A stretch of 64,000 bases of DNA, taken from the NCBI RefSeq assembly GCF_002155685.1, contig NZ_MUYK01000012.1, positions 1 through 64,000 of the forward strand, given 5' to 3'. The translations under genes were made by a program, and so were the position numbers. The notes under the pieces were generated by a model that was not told where the DNA came from, ran no database searches, and was given only the letters and a program-made list of their open reading frames with translations. Below, piece by piece: positions 32,899 to 40,643 of this stretch. The number at the start of each line of letters is the position of its first letter. Within the stretch, counting starts at the first letter, position 1. This DNA is from Erythrobacter colymbi (GTDB taxonomy: Bacteria > Pseudomonadota > Alphaproteobacteria > Sphingomonadales > Sphingomonadaceae).

Positions 32899-34743
32899 AT
32901 GGCGGAAATGAAAGTTAGGCGACTGACGATCTCGAACTTTCGAGGAGTCGCCCACGGCACGATCCATCTTACGGGGCACACACTTCTTGTCGGTGGCAAC
33001 AACATCGGCAAATCGACAGTATGCGAAGCCTTAGATCTCGTGCTCGGGCCCGAGCGGCTATACCGGCGACCTGTCGTCGACGAGCACGACTTCCATTGTG
33101 GCCGGTATCTCGATGCGGAGAAGAACCCGATCGAGATTCGCATCGAGGCAGTCCTCACCGACTTGGCGCCTGAGGCCGAGCTGAAGTTCCATCGGCATTT
33201 GCGCCGTTGGGACACCACTACAGGCGATTTTGCCGATCAGGGCGAAACGGGCCCGCAGGATGGGGACGGCTCGCAAAAGGGCTGGGCGCTGCCGGTCGTC
33301 TTCATCGGCCGCTACGACAAGGCCGAGGACGATTTCATCGGCAACACGTTCTTCGACCATCCCGTCGAGCCGCTCGAGGACGACGAGGCGGCGGAACTGG
33401 CGCTGGGCGCCGGGCGGCGATTGTTCGGCCGCGATCATAAGAGGCTCTGCGGCTTTGTTTTCCTCCGCACGCTTCGCACCGGATCGCGCGCGCTCAGTCT
33501 TCAACGCGGATCGCTGCTCGACACGGTCCTCCGCCTCGGCGGAACTGGCCTTGCCGATATGTGGCAGGATACGCTTGATCGGCTGCACGGGTTGACGCCG
33601 CCGATCGGCGAGGTGCCGCAGCTCAAGAAGATTCGCGCCGATATTCGGGATCGAATGGCGCGATTCGTCACCTTAGCCGCGGGAGACGACGCGACCGCGT
33701 TCTTCGCCTCCGATCTCACGCGGGAGAATCTGCGAGAGGTTGTTCGGCTGTTCATCGCCGCCGAGCCAATCGGGCATGGCGTGCCGTTTCCGCGGCTCGG
33801 CACAGGCTCGATCAATCTGCTCGTCTTCGCGCTTCTTACGGTCATCGCCGAGCTGAAAGAGAAGCAATCGGTCATCTTCGCGATGGAGGAGCCGGAGATC
33901 GCGTTGCCGCCGCATACCCAGCGGAGGGTTGGGAAATTCGTCCTCTCTGAAATGGGCCAAGCGATCGTGACATCGCATTCGCCCTACATCATCGAGCAGT
34001 TCGAGCCGCAGGACATCGTCATTCTGTCCCGAGGCGCCGAAGGCAATCTCGAAGGGGCTCCGATCGATCTCGGCGACTTCAAGACCAAAAGCTTTAAGAC
34101 GGAACGCCGCCAGTTCGCCGAGGCGATCCTCGGTCGCGGGGTTCTCGTCGTCGAGGGCGCATCTGAGGCGGCATTGTTTCCCGAGGCGTCGGGCGTGCTT
34201 GAAAAGTCTATGGGCGCCGACGCCTACATGCATCTCGACTTCGCCGGTATCAGCTTATTCAACGCCGATAGCGAGACTTCGGTCCCTAAATATGGCCCGG
34301 TGTTCAAAGCGCTGAACAAGCCTGCTTTCGCGTTCGTCGACACACCCAACAAGGTGCCTGACGCGGCAGCGGAGGCTAAGCTGGCGGACTATGTCGCACG
34401 CTGGCAATCGCCGACAAAGGGGATCGAGACCCTGCTCGTGTCGGAGACTGTGCCCGCCGTGCACCGTCGTTTCCTCGATGCCGCGATGGCGCGCGATGAC
34501 TATCCCGGGCATTGCGGCCCATATGACCCGGCGCTCGACGACGCGGCCGCGACCACGCTTGCGACCGCGGTGCTCAAAGCCCGCAAGGGCGACGCTTATG
34601 GCTACACCGCATTGTTCATTCGGCAGTGTCAGACCGCGGACGAGCTGCCCAAGACCATAAAGACCGTGCTGTTGGCCATTGATGCGGCGATGAAGCCGCC
34701 TGATCCGGATCTTGGCGACAAAGACGCCGGAGACCTCCTCTGA
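32899..34743 (+). CDS. gajA: Gabija protein GajA (OLD-family ATPase/TOPRIM nuclease)
   Basis: A 614-residue OLD-family protein. The SMC-like ATPase head has Walker A GNNIGKST at residues 33-40 and Walker B in SVIFAMEEPEIALPP near 325-338, followed by IVTSHSPYIIEQF. The C-terminal TOPRIM nuclease domain shows Glu419 in VLVVEGASEAALF and Asp481 in FAFVDTP. GajA cuts DNA at specific sites and is held inactive by nucleotides until phage replication lowers them. Length and order (gajA then gajB with overlapping ends) fit Gabija. ATG 32899 is used; ATG 32908 is an alternative with GGCGGAA nearby. No IS or frameshift interrupts it. Confidence 0.88.
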   Translation: MAEMKVRRLTISNFRGVAHGTIHLTGHTLLVGGNNIGKSTVCEALDLVLGPERLYRRPVVDEHDFHCGRYLDAEKNPIEIRIEAVLTDLAPEAELKFHRHLRRWDTTTGDFADQGETGPQDGDGSQKGWALPVVFIGRYDKAEDDFIGNTFFDHPVEPLEDDEAAELALGAGRRLFGRDHKRLCGFVFLRTLRTGSRALSLQRGSLLDTVLRLGGTGLADMWQDTLDRLHGLTPPIGEVPQLKKIRADIRDRMARFVTLAAGDDATAFFASDLTRENLREVVRLFIAAEPIGHGVPFPRLGTGSINLLVFALLTVIAELKEKQSVIFAMEEPEIALPPHTQRRVGKFVLSEMGQAIVTSHSPYIIEQFEPQDIVILSRGAEGNLEGAPIDLGDFKTKSFKTERRQFAEAILGRGVLVVEGASEAALFPEASGVLEKSMGADAYMHLDFAGISLFNADSETSVPKYGPVFKALNKPAFAFVDTPNKVPDAAAEAKLADYVARWQSPTKGIETLLVSETVPAVHRRFLDAAMARDDYPGHCGPYDPALDDAAATTLATAVLKARKGDAYGYTALFIRQCQTADELPKTIKTVLLAIDAAMKPPDPDLGDKDAGDLL

Positions 34744-36449
34744 AGCTCGCGCTCGACCAGAAGCGGATGGATATCCTCGCGGCAGCCGGTCACCTTCTGG
34801 TGACGGGCGGGCCAGGCTCGGGAAAGACGACCATCGCTCTGCTCAAGGCCCAGAAGCGCATTCCGAATTTGAAGCCGGGGCAGGAAATCCTGTTCCTCAG
34901 CTTCTCGCGCGCCGCTGTTCGGCAGGTGCTCACTCGGTGCAAGGCCATATTGAGCTCCGACGAGCGTCGCCTGATCGAGGTGCAGACCTACCATTCGTTC
35001 TGCCTAGAGGCGCTCCGCACGCATGGTCGCCTGCTGAACGGATTGCAGGCGCGGATCACCTATCCCGACCAGGAACGCATCGAGCGCGCTGAGTTCGATG
35101 GCGACTGGCCGGCGGAACTCGAGCGCCGCGCCTCGGAAGAAGGAGTCTTCGCGTTCGACCAGTTCGCCGGCGCGGTGGCGACGGTCGTAGAGACGTGCGC
35201 GGCGGTCAGGGACCTTCTCGGCCGCAAATACCCGATGATCATTCTCGACGAGTTTCAAGACACCGACGACGACCAGTGGCGCATCGTGGCAGCGCTTGCC
35301 AATACGACGACGATCTTTTGCCTGGCGGACCCCGATCAGAGCATCTTCCAGTATGACCCCAAGGTGGATCCCCTGCGCCTCAAGAAGGCGTCCGACTTTC
35401 TGAAGCCGACTGTCGTCGATCTCGCCGGCGACAATCACCGCAGCCCCAACGGCGGCATCCTGAAGTTCGCCGACGCGGTCCTGAGCAATGCCCCGCTGCC
35501 CTCGTCCTGCATGGAGGTGAAGCAGGTGGGATATCCGCCGGGCCAGTTCGAGCCCACCGTCCATGCGGCGGTGATTTGGATGTACGGCCAGCTCGCCAAG
35601 GCCAAGGTGGAGAATCCGACGATCGCGGTGCTTACGCGGAGCAACCAGGTGGTGGCGGAGATCTCGTCGCTGCTCGGCAAGGAGCACAGCTACAAGACGC
35701 AAAAGCTCAAGCCCGTCCCACATGAGGTCGTATGGGATGCCGAGCTGTCCGCGGCCGCGGCCGTCGTGCTCGCAGCTATGCTCGAATGGCCGCGGCTTAG
35801 CGTGGCGGAGGCGCAGGCCCAGACGCTTCGTCTCGTAGCGGCATATTACCGGCTCAAGGCAGCGACCGACGGCACCCAGGCCGCGAAGGACCTTGCGCGA
35901 AAATACGCGGAGGCCCTGAACGCCGTTCAGACCGCGGGGAAGATCAAGACAAAGGCGGCGCGCGAGATCGCGGACGCCGTCGCGAGCGGGATCGAGCTGG
36001 TCGGCGACCCTGTCGTCGATTGGCGTGCCGCGCTGCGGACCATGGCGAAGATCGCAGCGCTCACGGAGATTCAGCGACAGGTGCGCCTCGTTCGCCTGTT
36101 CCGCGCGACCGATGCGCTTGGCCAGGGACTGGCAGACTCCTGGGTCGCGAACGGCGCCTATGCGGGAGCGACGATCCTCGTCAAAAAGGTGCTCGATCAG
36201 GAGCGGCTTATCTCGACCGAGCAGGACCCGCAAGGCGTGCTCGTCATGAACATCCACAAATCGAAGGGAAAGGAGTTCGACGGGGTAGTGCTGGTCGAGG
36301 GCGCATTCAAATCCTTCTTTTTCGACGTGCGCCAGGAGAAGCCTCCTTTTCCGCAAGCGCGAAGGCTGCTGCGTGTGGCGATCACGCGCGCGAGATCGCG
36401 GGTTGCCATCGTTCGCCCAACGAAATGTGTTCCTTTGGTAGGCGGCTGA
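34740..36449 (+). CDS. gajB: Gabija protein GajB (UvrD-like helicase)
   Basis: A 569-residue superfamily 1A helicase. Walker A reads VTGGPGSGKTT, Walker B ILDEFQDTDDDQW, motif III IFCLADPDQSIFQYD, motif V HKSKGKEFDGVVLVEGA, and motif VI VAITRARSRVAI. A typical Q motif (LALDQKRMDIL) lies before the first ATG at 34767, so translation probably starts at CTG 34740, which overlaps the gajA stop as CTGA and has GGAG 7 bases upstream. No ATG, GTG or TTG exists in this frame between the preceding stop and 34767. GajB binds DNA ends and works with GajA in phage defence. Confidence 0.85.
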   Translation: MKLALDQKRMDILAAAGHLLVTGGPGSGKTTIALLKAQKRIPNLKPGQEILFLSFSRAAVRQVLTRCKAILSSDERRLIEVQTYHSFCLEALRTHGRLLNGLQARITYPDQERIERAEFDGDWPAELERRASEEGVFAFDQFAGAVATVVETCAAVRDLLGRKYPMIILDEFQDTDDDQWRIVAALANTTTIFCLADPDQSIFQYDPKVDPLRLKKASDFLKPTVVDLAGDNHRSPNGGILKFADAVLSNAPLPSSCMEVKQVGYPPGQFEPTVHAAVIWMYGQLAKAKVENPTIAVLTRSNQVVAEISSLLGKEHSYKTQKLKPVPHEVVWDAELSAAAAVVLAAMLEWPRLSVAEAQAQTLRLVAAYYRLKAATDGTQAAKDLARKYAEALNAVQTAGKIKTKAAREIADAVASGIELVGDPVVDWRAALRTMAKIAALTEIQRQVRLVRLFRATDALGQGLADSWVANGAYAGATILVKKVLDQERLISTEQDPQGVLVMNIHKSKGKEFDGVVLVEGAFKSFFFDVRQEKPPFPQARRLLRVAITRARSRVAIVRPTKCVPLVGG

Positions 36450-36538
36450 TCTCAGCGTGCCTCCAGATATTGACGGACCTGATCGCTGCTCTATGCGGGT
36501 GCCAGCAGCAATTCGCGACCCCATCAGAGTAGGTTGCC

Positions 36539-37267
36539 ATGACTATGCGATGGATTGTCCCGTTCAAGGGGCGCAACAACACCGGCGTCTACAATCAGAA
36601 TTTTGTCTGGAACGACGGCCATCTCTACGTGATGGACAATCACCGCGCCGCCGCCTGGTGCTGGGCGCAGCATGTCGATCCCGCGACAAGCCATGCGCTC
36701 GTGCACATCGATCGCCACAACGACACGCTGCAGTCCCAACTCGGCTCCTGGCTGAAAGCTCTACCGAATGGCATCCCCGCGACCATAGAAGCGTACCTCG
36801 CGGCGACCTATCCTATGGATTTCGGCGGCGACGGGATGCTCTTCCGCTGGGACAATTATCTGTCCATCTATTTCGCGCTCTACGCCCGCGCCGTGAAACA
36901 CGCCTATTTCGCGACGCATGGTGAGGGCGACAAGCCCAACCATGCCCATGTCACCCAACTTGATCCGGTGGCACTTCTTGCCTTCCTGACCGGCGCGCTG
37001 AATCAAGTCCGGCTTCCCGTTGTCCTTAACATCGACCTCGATTATTTCTTCGGCCCGACCCACGACGATGTCGCCGAGCGCATCCTCGACGATGTCTATT
37101 TCGACCAGGTGGCGAGCGCGATAGCCGCCCTCGACCGGGCCGGGACCTTCCGTGTCATCACTATCGCACTCACCGCGACCGACGACCTGACCGCCGGCTG
37201 GGCGCCCGCCGAAGCGCTCGCGACGCGCCTCTGCAATGCGCTCGGCCGCAATTTCACCCTTCCTTGA
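36539..37267 (+). CDS. UPF0489 family protein (ureohydrolase-like fold)
   Basis: A 242-residue protein. It starts MTMRWIVPFKGRNNTGVYNQNFVWNDGHLYVMDNHRAAAWCWAQHVD. HALVHIDRHNDT (near residue 62) and VVLNIDLDYFFGP (near 165) give the paired D-x-H and D-x-D metal ligands typical of the arginase/deacetylase fold found in UPF0489 proteins. The natural substrate is unknown. It follows gajB after 89 bases and precedes a DUF2971 gene after 22 bases, suggesting an operon pair. It may be a metal-dependent hydrolase that acts as an effector or modifies a small molecule or protein. Confidence 0.72.
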   Translation: MTMRWIVPFKGRNNTGVYNQNFVWNDGHLYVMDNHRAAAWCWAQHVDPATSHALVHIDRHNDTLQSQLGSWLKALPNGIPATIEAYLAATYPMDFGGDGMLFRWDNYLSIYFALYARAVKHAYFATHGEGDKPNHAHVTQLDPVALLAFLTGALNQVRLPVVLNIDLDYFFGPTHDDVAERILDDVYFDQVASAIAALDRAGTFRVITIALTATDDLTAGWAPAEALATRLCNALGRNFTLP

Positions 37268-37289
37268 TCCTCGATCTTCCGGACCGCCC

Positions 37290-38075
37290 ATGTTCTACAA
37301 ATTCGTCGGGGGCGACGAACCCGCGCTGCTCGACATCTTCGACAAGGCCGTCGAGAATGGCTCGCTGAAATTCACCTCCGCGCTAGGCTTCAATGACCCC
37401 TTCGAGTTCAAATTCAACTCGATCGCACCTACCCGCGAGGCTTTCGACGCTTGGCATAAGACTTACGATCCCGGCCGTAGCGCCGATGAACTCGAGTATG
37501 GCTGGGCATCCTTCGTCGGTAAGAGCGCTGACTGGAATACGAATTTCGTGCCGAGGCAGAATTTGCTGCACCACCTCTATGTGCTCTGCCTCGCGCGTCG
37601 CTGGGATAGCCATTTGATGTGGGCTCATTACGCTTGCAATCATCAGGGTTACGCGCTCATTTATCGACTCGAAATCGTGGCGACCGTCGAGGCGCTCGCC
37701 GATCACACTGCGACCGGCGACATCGATTATAGGACGCAGCTGCCAAGCCTTCGCTGGTTCCAGGTCACGCGCGAAGAGATGCTCGAGCCGGTGCTCTTCA
37801 CCAAGTCGGAAGAATGGGCTTATGAGCGCGAATTTCGCCTGATCCTGTCGGGGCCGCCGAGTAAGCCTGCCCTCTACGAGAGGGTCGATCCCGATCTCGT
37901 CGCCGGGGTCATCTTGGGCACGCGCGCTCCGAAGACGGTGATCGACGCAGCGCTGGCGGTGCAGCGAAGGCGCCCGAATTTTATCGTCCGCAAGGTCACG
38001 TCGACATCCTGCTCCTATGCGCTTGACGCTTATGATGTCGACGCGAACAGCTGGAGATACGGGCACATGCTCTAG
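37290..38075 (+). CDS. DUF2971 family protein
   Basis: A 261-residue protein. MFYKFVGGDEPALLDIFDKAVENGSLKFTSALGFNDPFEFKFN is the DUF2971 opening, in which a C-terminal effector-like domain usually follows. YVLCLARRWDSHLMWAHYACNHQGYALIYRLE and EEWAYEREFRLIL are the other conserved blocks. The SHLMWAHYA-like region is conserved throughout the family. DUF2971 is frequent in defence islands, but a biochemical activity is not established. It starts 22 bases after the UPF0489 gene and has no third partner. Confidence 0.78.
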   Translation: MFYKFVGGDEPALLDIFDKAVENGSLKFTSALGFNDPFEFKFNSIAPTREAFDAWHKTYDPGRSADELEYGWASFVGKSADWNTNFVPRQNLLHHLYVLCLARRWDSHLMWAHYACNHQGYALIYRLEIVATVEALADHTATGDIDYRTQLPSLRWFQVTREEMLEPVLFTKSEEWAYEREFRLILSGPPSKPALYERVDPDLVAGVILGTRAPKTVIDAALAVQRRRPNFIVRKVTSTSCSYALDAYDVDANSWRYGHML

Positions 38076-38332
38076 CGCAAGAGCGGTAACCCTAACCGCA
38101 GCTATCATTAGACGTCACTATCTGTGCATCGATCGGAAGCCGAGTGAGCCTCCACCAGGCTTAAGCGTCTGTGATCAAAAGCGGATCAATATGCAGGCGC
38201 TTCGAGCAGGAGCCGTCATTCGATGCAACAAGCCTGACCGATCGCTTCGTCCCAAAATACTCAATTCTCAGTCTATGTCTTGCGCTGAGCGCATGAGAGC
38301 GTTGCGCATCCTGTTGGAGAAACACACTCCCT

Positions 38333-39274
38333 TCACATCGGAATCCGTTCGCGAAAATCCCAGAGCGGAATGCCCATTTTGCGAGCCTTGTCGGCAAGAT
38401 TGTCCTGAATGCCTGTGCCGGGGAAAATCACAAGGCCGACCGGTAAGGCTTCGAGCAGAAGATCGTTGCGCTTGAAGGGGGCGGCCTTCTTGTGCCTGTT
38501 CCAGTCCGGGCGGAAGGCAACTTGCGGTACGCGCCGGGCATCGGCCCAGCAGGCGGCTGCGCGTTCTGCGCCTGTGGGCGTCGCGCCGTGCAGGAGCACC
38601 ATGTCGGTGTAGCGGGCATGAACCCGGTCAAGTGCAGCCCAGATCGCTGCATGATCATTGCAATCAGCCCCGCCTGTAAAGCCGATCCGTGTGCCTTCAG
38701 GAAGCATGACCCTCGCTTTTTCGCGGACGCGCTTGTCGAGAAAATCTCGGCTATCAATAACGGCGGAGGTAAGCGCCTTGTGGTTGACCCGCGAACCCGA
38801 GCGCGGTGTCCAGGCCTTGCGCATATGGATGCGGAACTGATCCGCTGCGGCATCGCGAAAGAACTCCATCGTATCCCGACGCTCGATCATCGATACACCT
38901 TCACAGATTGACCGTTCCAGTTCGACCGAACGCACTTCGCTGCCGTCCTGCTCGCGCTGCAGTCGCTTTTGCGCCTGTTCGTTGTCGTCGAGGTCGCGTT
39001 CGATCCGCTCGGCCGAGCGATGGAAGACGTTGACCAGCTGCCAGAGCAGATCCTCAAGATCGGGTTCGATCCGGGTGTCGATCAGCGCTGCGACCATGCC
39101 GTCGAACATGTCGGCAACCGCGCCGCCTGCGAGCCTGGCTTCGGGCAACGGCCGTGCGTCGGGCTCGTCGTCGAAGGGGCGATAGCCATAGAGCTGCATT
39201 TCCTGGAGGAGATAGGCGGTAGGACCGGGTTCGCTCTGGCCCTCGTCATCGAAATGGTCGGAAGCGTTTTGCAT
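38333..39274 (-). CDS. DUF2493 (SLOG-superfamily) protein
   Basis: A 313-residue protein typical of plasmid and ICE backbones in Sphingomonadales. The N-terminal half is helical and acidic (FDDEGQSEPGPTAYLLQEMQLYGYRPFDDEPDARP). The C-terminal DUF2493 domain (about 195-313) has RIGFTGGADCNDHAAIWAALDRVHARYTDMVLLHGATPTGAERAAACWA, with the SLOG-like nucleotide-binding loops, and ends GLVIFPGTGIQDNLADKARKMGIPLWDF. SLOG proteins bind nucleotides; a role in sensing or making a nucleotide signal is possible but not shown. It follows the primase gene on the same strand after a 315-base gap containing a hairpin. Confidence 0.87.
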   Translation of the reverse strand: MQNASDHFDDEGQSEPGPTAYLLQEMQLYGYRPFDDEPDARPLPEARLAGGAVADMFDGMVAALIDTRIEPDLEDLLWQLVNVFHRSAERIERDLDDNEQAQKRLQREQDGSEVRSVELERSICEGVSMIERRDTMEFFRDAAADQFRIHMRKAWTPRSGSRVNHKALTSAVIDSRDFLDKRVREKARVMLPEGTRIGFTGGADCNDHAAIWAALDRVHARYTDMVLLHGATPTGAERAAACWADARRVPQVAFRPDWNRHKKAAPFKRNDLLLEALPVGLVIFPGTGIQDNLADKARKMGIPLWDFRERIPM

Positions 39275-39589
39275 GATTGTCTCCGCATCTTACGCCGCGC
39301 CACTCGCGGCTTCGTGGCGACGCCGGGCGGCAGGGGAGGCAGGGATGCACCCGCGCTCTCGCGGGCCGGAGCGACAGCGGAGGATGGAAGAAGACGCCTA
39401 TTTTGCTTCGCGATGCAAAGGAGCACCGCTCCGGCGGAAAATAGGCGCCGCTCGCCCATTGCAGCGCCTGGCGCCCATGCCGCAGTCGCCCCTTCACGAA
39501 GCCGTTGCGCGGCAACCGACCGATTGCGGAAAATTTTCAATGCGCTCCTGCCAAAGAGACGGGCGAGCGATGGGCATCACCGCTTCCCT
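39275..39589. other. Gap between primase and DUF2493 genes with nested hairpin
   Basis: Holds no supported gene. Around 39396-39446 an outer inverted repeat GCCTATTTT / AAAATAGGC encloses an inner GGAGC-ACC-GCTCC hairpin (39420-39432). This may be a leader or attenuator RNA of the DUF2493 transcript on the minus strand, or a terminator after the primase gene. Confidence 0.45.
39396..39446. other. Nested hairpin (GCCTATTTT...AAAATAGGC)
   Basis: 9-bp outer arms at 39396-39404 and 39438-39446 and a 5-bp inner stem at 39420-39432. No T-tract follows on the minus strand, so it is not a simple intrinsic terminator. Confidence 0.45.
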
Positions 39590-40630
39590 CTATGGTCGCA
39601 AAAATGCAGCCGCATCGTCGCCGAAAAGTTGTGCCCGCAGTGCCATCGCCAGCTGCTCGGCACCGTCAGCCTGCAAGTCAGTGTTGAAGTCATCGCGGCT
39701 GGGTTTCAGCGCGATGACCTCGATCCCGGTCCCGGCAACACGGTGTTGAAGCGTTGCCATAGCGTTTTCGCCAGCCGTATCGTTATCGCACCCTACGTAG
39801 AGGCGACGCAGGGCAGGAGGGAGGTTCACAGCAGCCAGATGGGCAGCCGACAGGCAGGCGATCATTGGCAAATCCGGCAAGACCTGGCGGAGCGACAATG
39901 TGGTTTCGATGCCTTCGGCTGCGAGCATGACCGGACCGGCCAGCCCGAAGCGGACGCCATTGCCCAGAAGACCGCCCATAGCGCGGCGTGGATTGGTGAT
40001 CTGCGCCTTGGTGCATGTCGCGGGCTCGAGCCAGGTTCGGTGAACGCCGGTGATTGCACCGTGAAGATCAGTGACAGCAGCGATCATCGCAGGCCACGCA
40101 CGTGGTGTGTCGGGAGAGTCTCGGCGGGACGGACGGTAGTAGCATGAAGGATGGAAGCGAAGAGCCTGGCCATGTCCGGCTGACACGAGCGACCGGCCTT
40201 CCAGATACTTCGAGACGACAGTTCGCTCGATCGGCTTTGAGGCGGCCCAGAGTCGCCGCGCTGCCTCGGCGGTTCCCGGCCGTGCCTTTGCCGATCGTGC
40301 ATTCTGCACATGTGCATCCACTTGCGGCAGACTCAAGAAGCGGCGCGCTTCCTCCAGCGTCTCGCGCATCGAATTGTGGCCGGATGCTACGGCGATGATG
40401 TCGAGCAGGTCGCCATGCTCGCCAGTATGGGCATCGGTCCATTTTCCCGCAGCCCCGCGCCCGTCCGCCGATGTGCTGAGGCGAACATAGAGACTTTGGC
40501 CGGGTGCGTTTCGCGCATCACCGACCAGCCAGTAGCGTCCTTCCTTGCGTCCGGCAGCGAGGTAGCGGCGGCATACGGCCTCTGCACATTCGCCAAGGCG
40601 GCGGGCAATGTCACGGGCGGGACTGTCCAT
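39590..40630 (-). CDS. Toprim domain primase-like protein
   Basis: A 346-residue protein. The N-terminal region (ARRLGECAEAVCRRYLAAGRKEGRYWLVGDARNAPGQSLYVRLSTSADGRGAAGKWTDAHTGEHGDLLDIIA) resembles the nucleic-acid-binding front of phage/plasmid primases. The toprim domain at about 230-320 shows MLAAEGIETTLSLRQVLPDLPMIACL (Glu in AEGIE) and RLYVGCDNDTAGENA (D-x-D). AAGGAG lies 8 bases before the ATG at 40630, 13 bases from the stop of the helicase gene, so they share a transcript. It probably primes single-strand replication of the element after transfer. Confidence 0.85.
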   Translation of the reverse strand: MDSPARDIARRLGECAEAVCRRYLAAGRKEGRYWLVGDARNAPGQSLYVRLSTSADGRGAAGKWTDAHTGEHGDLLDIIAVASGHNSMRETLEEARRFLSLPQVDAHVQNARSAKARPGTAEAARRLWAASKPIERTVVSKYLEGRSLVSAGHGQALRFHPSCYYRPSRRDSPDTPRAWPAMIAAVTDLHGAITGVHRTWLEPATCTKAQITNPRRAMGGLLGNGVRFGLAGPVMLAAEGIETTLSLRQVLPDLPMIACLSAAHLAAVNLPPALRRLYVGCDNDTAGENAMATLQHRVAGTGIEVIALKPSRDDFNTDLQADGAEQLAMALRAQLFGDDAAAFLRP

Positions 40631-40643
40631 GCACCGGGCTCCT

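Noticed and set aside
32637-33218. Minus-strand frame before and across the gajA start (193 codons)
   Set aside because: It overlaps the start of gajA, is Arg/Ser-rich, and has no motif or credible ribosome binding site.
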